Made by a program: the position numbers and the translations under genes
Shown: piece after piece, positions 5,875 to 8,304 of the stretch
Layout of the letters: every line of letters starts with the position of its first letter
Position numbering within the stretch: the stretch's first letter is position 1
The notes under the pieces: model-generated
Seen by the model: only the letters and a program-made list of their open reading frames with translations
Told to the model about the DNA's origin: nothing
Database searches by the model: none
NCBI GenBank assembly: GCA_023228185.1
Contig: JALOBQ010000035.1
Location: 1 to 8,304 of the forward strand
DNA: 8,304 nucleotides
From: Candidatus Omnitrophota bacterium
GTDB lineage: Bacteria > Omnitrophota > Gorgyraeia > Gygaellales > Profunditerraquicolaceae
Reading direction: 5' to 3'

Positions 5875-6966
5875 TTAACTTAAGCGCATCGGCAGAATAA
5901 TATAAACATAACCGCTGGCGCGGATCACGCCGGGTTTTTCGCTATCCGTTAATTCTATGCCCACCATCTGTTCGTTAAGATTTTTTAAAACATCGCCTAA
6001 ATAACCGGGATTAAAACCAATCACCAACTCTTTGCCCTGGTATTCCACGGCTAACTCTTCACGCGATTCCCCCACATCGGGAGTAGATTTGGAAATTACC
6101 AGTTTGTTTTTAAAAACCTCAAATTTTACAGCCTGATAATCCGGCGTGGACAAAAGCGCGGCGCGGCGCACGGCCAATAATAACTGGCTGCGCTCAATCT
6201 TCATCACATTTTCGGAATGTGGCGGGACCACTTGTTTGTAATCCGGGAATTCGCCCTCGATCAACCTGGACAAGATCACCACTTCCCCTAAATCAAATAA
6301 TAATTGGTTATTGCCTACCATCAAAAGCAGTTCGCCGCCTTCTTTTAAATTACGGTTCAATTCATGCACGGTTTTTGTGGGCACGATCACGCTTAAATCA
6401 ACATCTGCGTCAGAAGATAGCTTTCTTTCCGCCACCGCCAGCCTTTTGCCGTCGGTAGCAACCAAAGTAATTGTGTTTTTATTAATTTTAAAAAGAATGC
6501 CGTTTAAAATATAGCGCGTTTCATCAAAAGAAACCGCAAAAGATGTCAAACTCAACATCTCTTTTAATTGTTGTTGTTCGATTTTAATAGCTTTTGTATC
6601 TTTAAATTCAGGTAGCTTGGGAAACTCTTCTTTACCCATGCCCATAATTTTGAATTGGCATACTTCGGAATCCACAATTACCATATTATTTTTCTTGGTA
6701 GTAACATTCAAATTTTCAGAAGGAAACTCTTTAATAATATCACTAAACCTCTTGGCGGGCACAGTGATAGAACCTTGTTCAAGAATATCCACAGGCACTA
6801 CACAGCTTATACCAACATCTAAATCTGTTGCGGTTAACCTAATATTATTGGTTTGAGTTTCAATTAAAATATTAGATAATATAGGAAGAGTTGGCCGGCT
6901 GGTAACTATATTTTGCACAGTTTGTATTGCATTAATTAAAGCATCTCTTTGGCACTTAAACCGCAT
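5875..6966 (-). CDS. dnaN: DNA polymerase III beta subunit (sliding clamp)
   Basis: DnaN forms a ring dimer around DNA that tethers the replicative polymerase and many repair proteins. The length of 363 residues is close to E. coli (366), consistent with three clamp domains of about 120 residues each (roughly 1-120, 125-247 and 250-363). Recognisable stretches are RPTLPILSN (24-32), ATDGKRLA (170-177), SRLIEGEFPDY (233-243), FNPGYL (318-323) and the C-terminal LPMRL (358-362), which contributes to the pocket that binds partner clamp motifs. One extra Ser follows the usual terminal Leu. The ATG is preceded by a perfect AAGGAG at 6 bases. The gene is separated from dnaA by 144 bases, so it probably has its own promoter and starts the dnaN-dciA-gyrB-gyrA operon. 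The TAA stop directly abuts the ATG of dciA. Confidence 0.98.
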   Translation of the reverse strand: MRFKCQRDALINAIQTVQNIVTSRPTLPILSNILIETQTNNIRLTATDLDVGISCVVPVDILEQGSITVPAKRFSDIIKEFPSENLNVTTKKNNMVIVDSEVCQFKIMGMGKEEFPKLPEFKDTKAIKIEQQQLKEMLSLTSFAVSFDETRYILNGILFKINKNTITLVATDGKRLAVAERKLSSDADVDLSVIVPTKTVHELNRNLKEGGELLLMVGNNQLLFDLGEVVILSRLIEGEFPDYKQVVPPHSENVMKIERSQLLLAVRRAALLSTPDYQAVKFEVFKNKLVISKSTPDVGESREELAVEYQGKELVIGFNPGYLGDVLKNLNEQMVGIELTDSEKPGVIRASGYVYIILPMRLS

Positions 6967-6972
6967 TTTTAT

Positions 6973-6978
6973 CTCCTT
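6973..6978 (-). promoter_or_regulatory. Ribosome binding site of dnaN
   Basis: The minus strand has a perfect AAGGAG (within GAAGGAGAT), 6 bases before the dnaN ATG. It contrasts with dciA and gyrA, which have weak or no such sites and probably rely on coupling. Confidence 0.85.
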
Positions 6979-6983
6979 CTATT

Positions 6984-6997
6984 ATTAATATATTAAT
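6984..6997. repeat. Perfect 14-bp AT-only palindrome upstream of dnaN
   Basis: ATTAATATATTAAT is its own reverse complement and lies 5 bases upstream of the dnaN ribosome binding site. It could be an operator, an unwinding-prone element or a small RNA hairpin in the leader. AT-only palindromes also arise by chance in such AT-rich DNA. Confidence 0.45.
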
Positions 6998-7049
6998 TAA
7001 AACCTTAAATCGTAATAGTCATAATAAGGCGGATTTTAGTTAATAACTC

Positions 7050-7063
7050 CTCAACCTATTGAG
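7050..7063. repeat. Short inverted repeat in the dnaA-dnaN spacer
   Basis: CTCAA (7050-7054) and TTGAG (7059-7063) are exact inverse complements around a 4-base spacer. The element is small. It is a candidate operator half-site pair or mini-hairpin in the region that should hold the dnaN promoter. I could not identify a convincing -35/-10 pair nearby. Confidence 0.3.
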
Positions 7064-7075
7064 TGAACGCAAGTT

Positions 7076-7105
7076 AAAACAAAAATTCACCCGGGAAAAC
7101 CCGTG
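7076..7105 (-). terminator. Probable intrinsic terminator of dnaA
   Basis: Just after the dnaA stop, the minus strand forms CACGGG-TTTT-CCCGGGTG (7088-7105). The stem is CGGG/CCCG plus CA/TG past a two-base GG bulge, with a TTTT loop. It is followed by AATTTTTGTTTT (7087-7076), a good U-rich tract. This suggests that dnaA transcription ends here and that dnaN has its own promoter, although the bulged stem is only moderately strong. Confidence 0.6.
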
Positions 7106-7110
7106 GATTA

Positions 7111-8304
7111 TTATTTAATAACTTGAATAACCCGCTCTATCCGCTCTTTTAACACCAAATCTTTATTTAAAGCTTCTTTAATTTTATTATAAGAATGTAA
7201 AACAGTCGTATGGTCGCGGCCGCCAAAATACTCCCCAATTTCCGGTAAAGATAATTCCGTTAACTCACGGCTTAAAAACATTGCTATTTGCCTGGGTAAA
7301 ACAATTTGTTTATTACGCCGTTTGGTTTTCAGGTCCTGCAAAGATAAACCAAACTCTTCTACCACGCAACGCTGGATAAAATCCACAGTAATTAATTTTT
7401 TAGGTTCTTTTAATAAATCTTTTAAAACCTCTTTCGTCAAGCCAATCGTGATCGGTTCTTCTTCCAATAAAGAATACGCGATTGTCCTAATCAACGCGCC
7501 CTCTAATTCACGAATATTGGTTTTGATCAACTGCGCGATAAAAAAAATCACTTCATCCGGAACTGCCACAGGTTCGCGCTCAATTTTTTTCTTTAAAATC
7601 GCCACGCGGGTTTCTAGATCCGGCGGTTGAACATCCGTAGTCAGCCCCCAGCCAAAACGCGAAACCAATCTTTCCTGCAGATTGGCGATTTCTTTTGGCG
7701 GCCGGTCGCTGGAAAAAACAATTTGTTTATGCGCGTCGTATAAAGTGTTAAAAGTGTGGAAAAATTCTTCCTGCGTGGATTCTTTGCCGGCGATAAAATG
7801 TATATCATCGATCACTAAAACGTCGGCGTTACGATATTTTTGGCGGAAAGCCGATGTCGCGTGGTGCTGAATCGCGTCGATTAACTCGTTGGTAAATTTT
7901 TCGCTGGAAATATAACAAATCTTGATATTCTCGGAAGCGTTGCTTCTGATCTGGTGGCAGATTGCCTGGATCAGGTGTGTTTTTCCTAAACCTACTCCGC
8001 CGTAAATAAATAAAGGGTTATATGTTTTAGCCGGCGCGTTGGCCACGGCCATAGAATACGCGTGCGCGTGGCGGTTCGAAGAACCGATCACAAAATTATC
8101 AAAAGTATAACGCGGATTAAGATTTGCTACGGCTGGCCCAAAACCTGGTTTCATCTGTGCGGCGCCTGGGTGAGTTACAGCAAGCGGCGCAGTTGATTGG
8201 CTGCCCACAGTCAAATTTATTAACAGATTATTCAGGCCCGCGTGTTTTAACTCTTCGTTGATCAACCCCAAGTAGTGTTTGCCCACCCAATCTTTAAAAA
8301 ATTC
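7111..8304 (-). CDS. dnaA: Chromosomal replication initiator DnaA, 5'-truncated by window edge
   Basis: DnaA binds DnaA boxes at oriC, oligomerises with ATP and opens the duplex for helicase loading. The visible 397 residues begin with EFFKDWVGKHYLGLINEEL, the end of domain I, so the true start lies beyond 8304. A GTG at 8286 is internal and not the start. A short, low-complexity domain II linker follows. The AAA+ domain III begins at LNPRYTFDNF and has Walker A GGVGLGKT (7978-8001), Walker B VLVIDDI (7801-7821), a sensor-1 region FSSDRPP, the ERLVSRF arginine-finger segment and a sensor-2 region RELEGALIR. Domain IV carries the DNA-binding signature GGRDHTTVLHS (7192-7224). The stop is TAA. 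All key motifs present are intact. The upstream side, which often holds oriC, is outside the window. Confidence 0.98.
   Translation of the reverse strand, partial: EFFKDWVGKHYLGLINEELKHAGLNNLLINLTVGSQSTAPLAVTHPGAAQMKPGFGPAVANLNPRYTFDNFVIGSSNRHAHAYSMAVANAPAKTYNPLFIYGGVGLGKTHLIQAICHQIRSNASENIKICYISSEKFTNELIDAIQHHATSAFRQKYRNADVLVIDDIHFIAGKESTQEEFFHTFNTLYDAHKQIVFSSDRPPKEIANLQERLVSRFGWGLTTDVQPPDLETRVAILKKKIEREPVAVPDEVIFFIAQLIKTNIRELEGALIRTIAYSLLEEEPITIGLTKEVLKDLLKEPKKLITVDFIQRCVVEEFGLSLQDLKTKRRNKQIVLPRQIAMFLSRELTELSLPEIGEYFGGRDHTTVLHSYNKIKEALNKDLVLKERIERVIQVIK

Noticed and set aside
6967..7110. Complete oriC between dnaA and dnaN
   Set aside because: I found only a poor DnaA-box-like 9-mer (TAATCCACG on the minus strand at 7102-7110) and no cluster of boxes, so an origin is not supported here. 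It may lie upstream of dnaA, outside the window.
7111..8286. GTG at 8286 as the start of dnaA
   Set aside because: The reading frame stays open to the window edge, and the residues upstream of it (EFFKDW) continue the DnaA domain I motif, so the gene is truncated by the edge rather than starting at GTG.

Overview
This window is a bacterial chromosomal replication and topology locus. Every recognisable gene lies on the minus strand, so it is read from right to left: dnaA (3' part only), dnaN, a small DUF721/DciA gene, gyrB, gyrA, tRNA-Glu(UUC), then the first 165 codons of glmS. Proteins are full-length and intact wherever they are fully inside the window. I see no transposon, CRISPR array, toxin-antitoxin pair or other accessory system. 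All five stop codons that are visible (dnaA, dnaN, dciA, gyrB, gyrA) are TAA.

Layout. dnaA ends at 7111 and is followed by a 144-base spacer that holds a likely terminator hairpin, an AT-only palindrome and the strong dnaN ribosome binding site. dnaN, dciA, gyrB and gyrA are then packed with gaps of 0, 0 and 2 bases, which looks like one translationally coupled operon. gyrB starts with TTG behind a strong GGGGGAG site. A 73-base spacer leads to tRNA-Glu and a 71-base spacer leads to glmS. The first spacer contains a 17-base duplicate of the 5' end of the tRNA gene.

How the genes work together. DnaA melts the origin, DciA is thought to help load or operate the replicative helicase, DnaN is the polymerase sliding clamp, and GyrA2B2 gyrase removes the positive supercoils ahead of the fork. 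glmS (glucosamine-6-phosphate synthase) feeds cell-wall precursor synthesis and is probably a separate transcription unit.

Organism. The GyrB protein carries the long insertion in its C-terminal half that is typical of E. coli-like GyrB and absent from the short Gram-positive form. recF, usually found between dnaN and gyrB, is absent there and dciA takes its place. The base composition is moderately AT-rich by eye. Together these suggest a Gram-negative-type bacterium outside the well-studied phyla. An uncultured lineage such as Omnitrophota or a relative would fit, but that assignment is a guess. The least expected observations are the recF-less, dciA-containing junction, the tRNA-Glu 5'-end duplication and an unusual C at tRNA position 55. 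The window as a whole is core housekeeping DNA rather than a new system.
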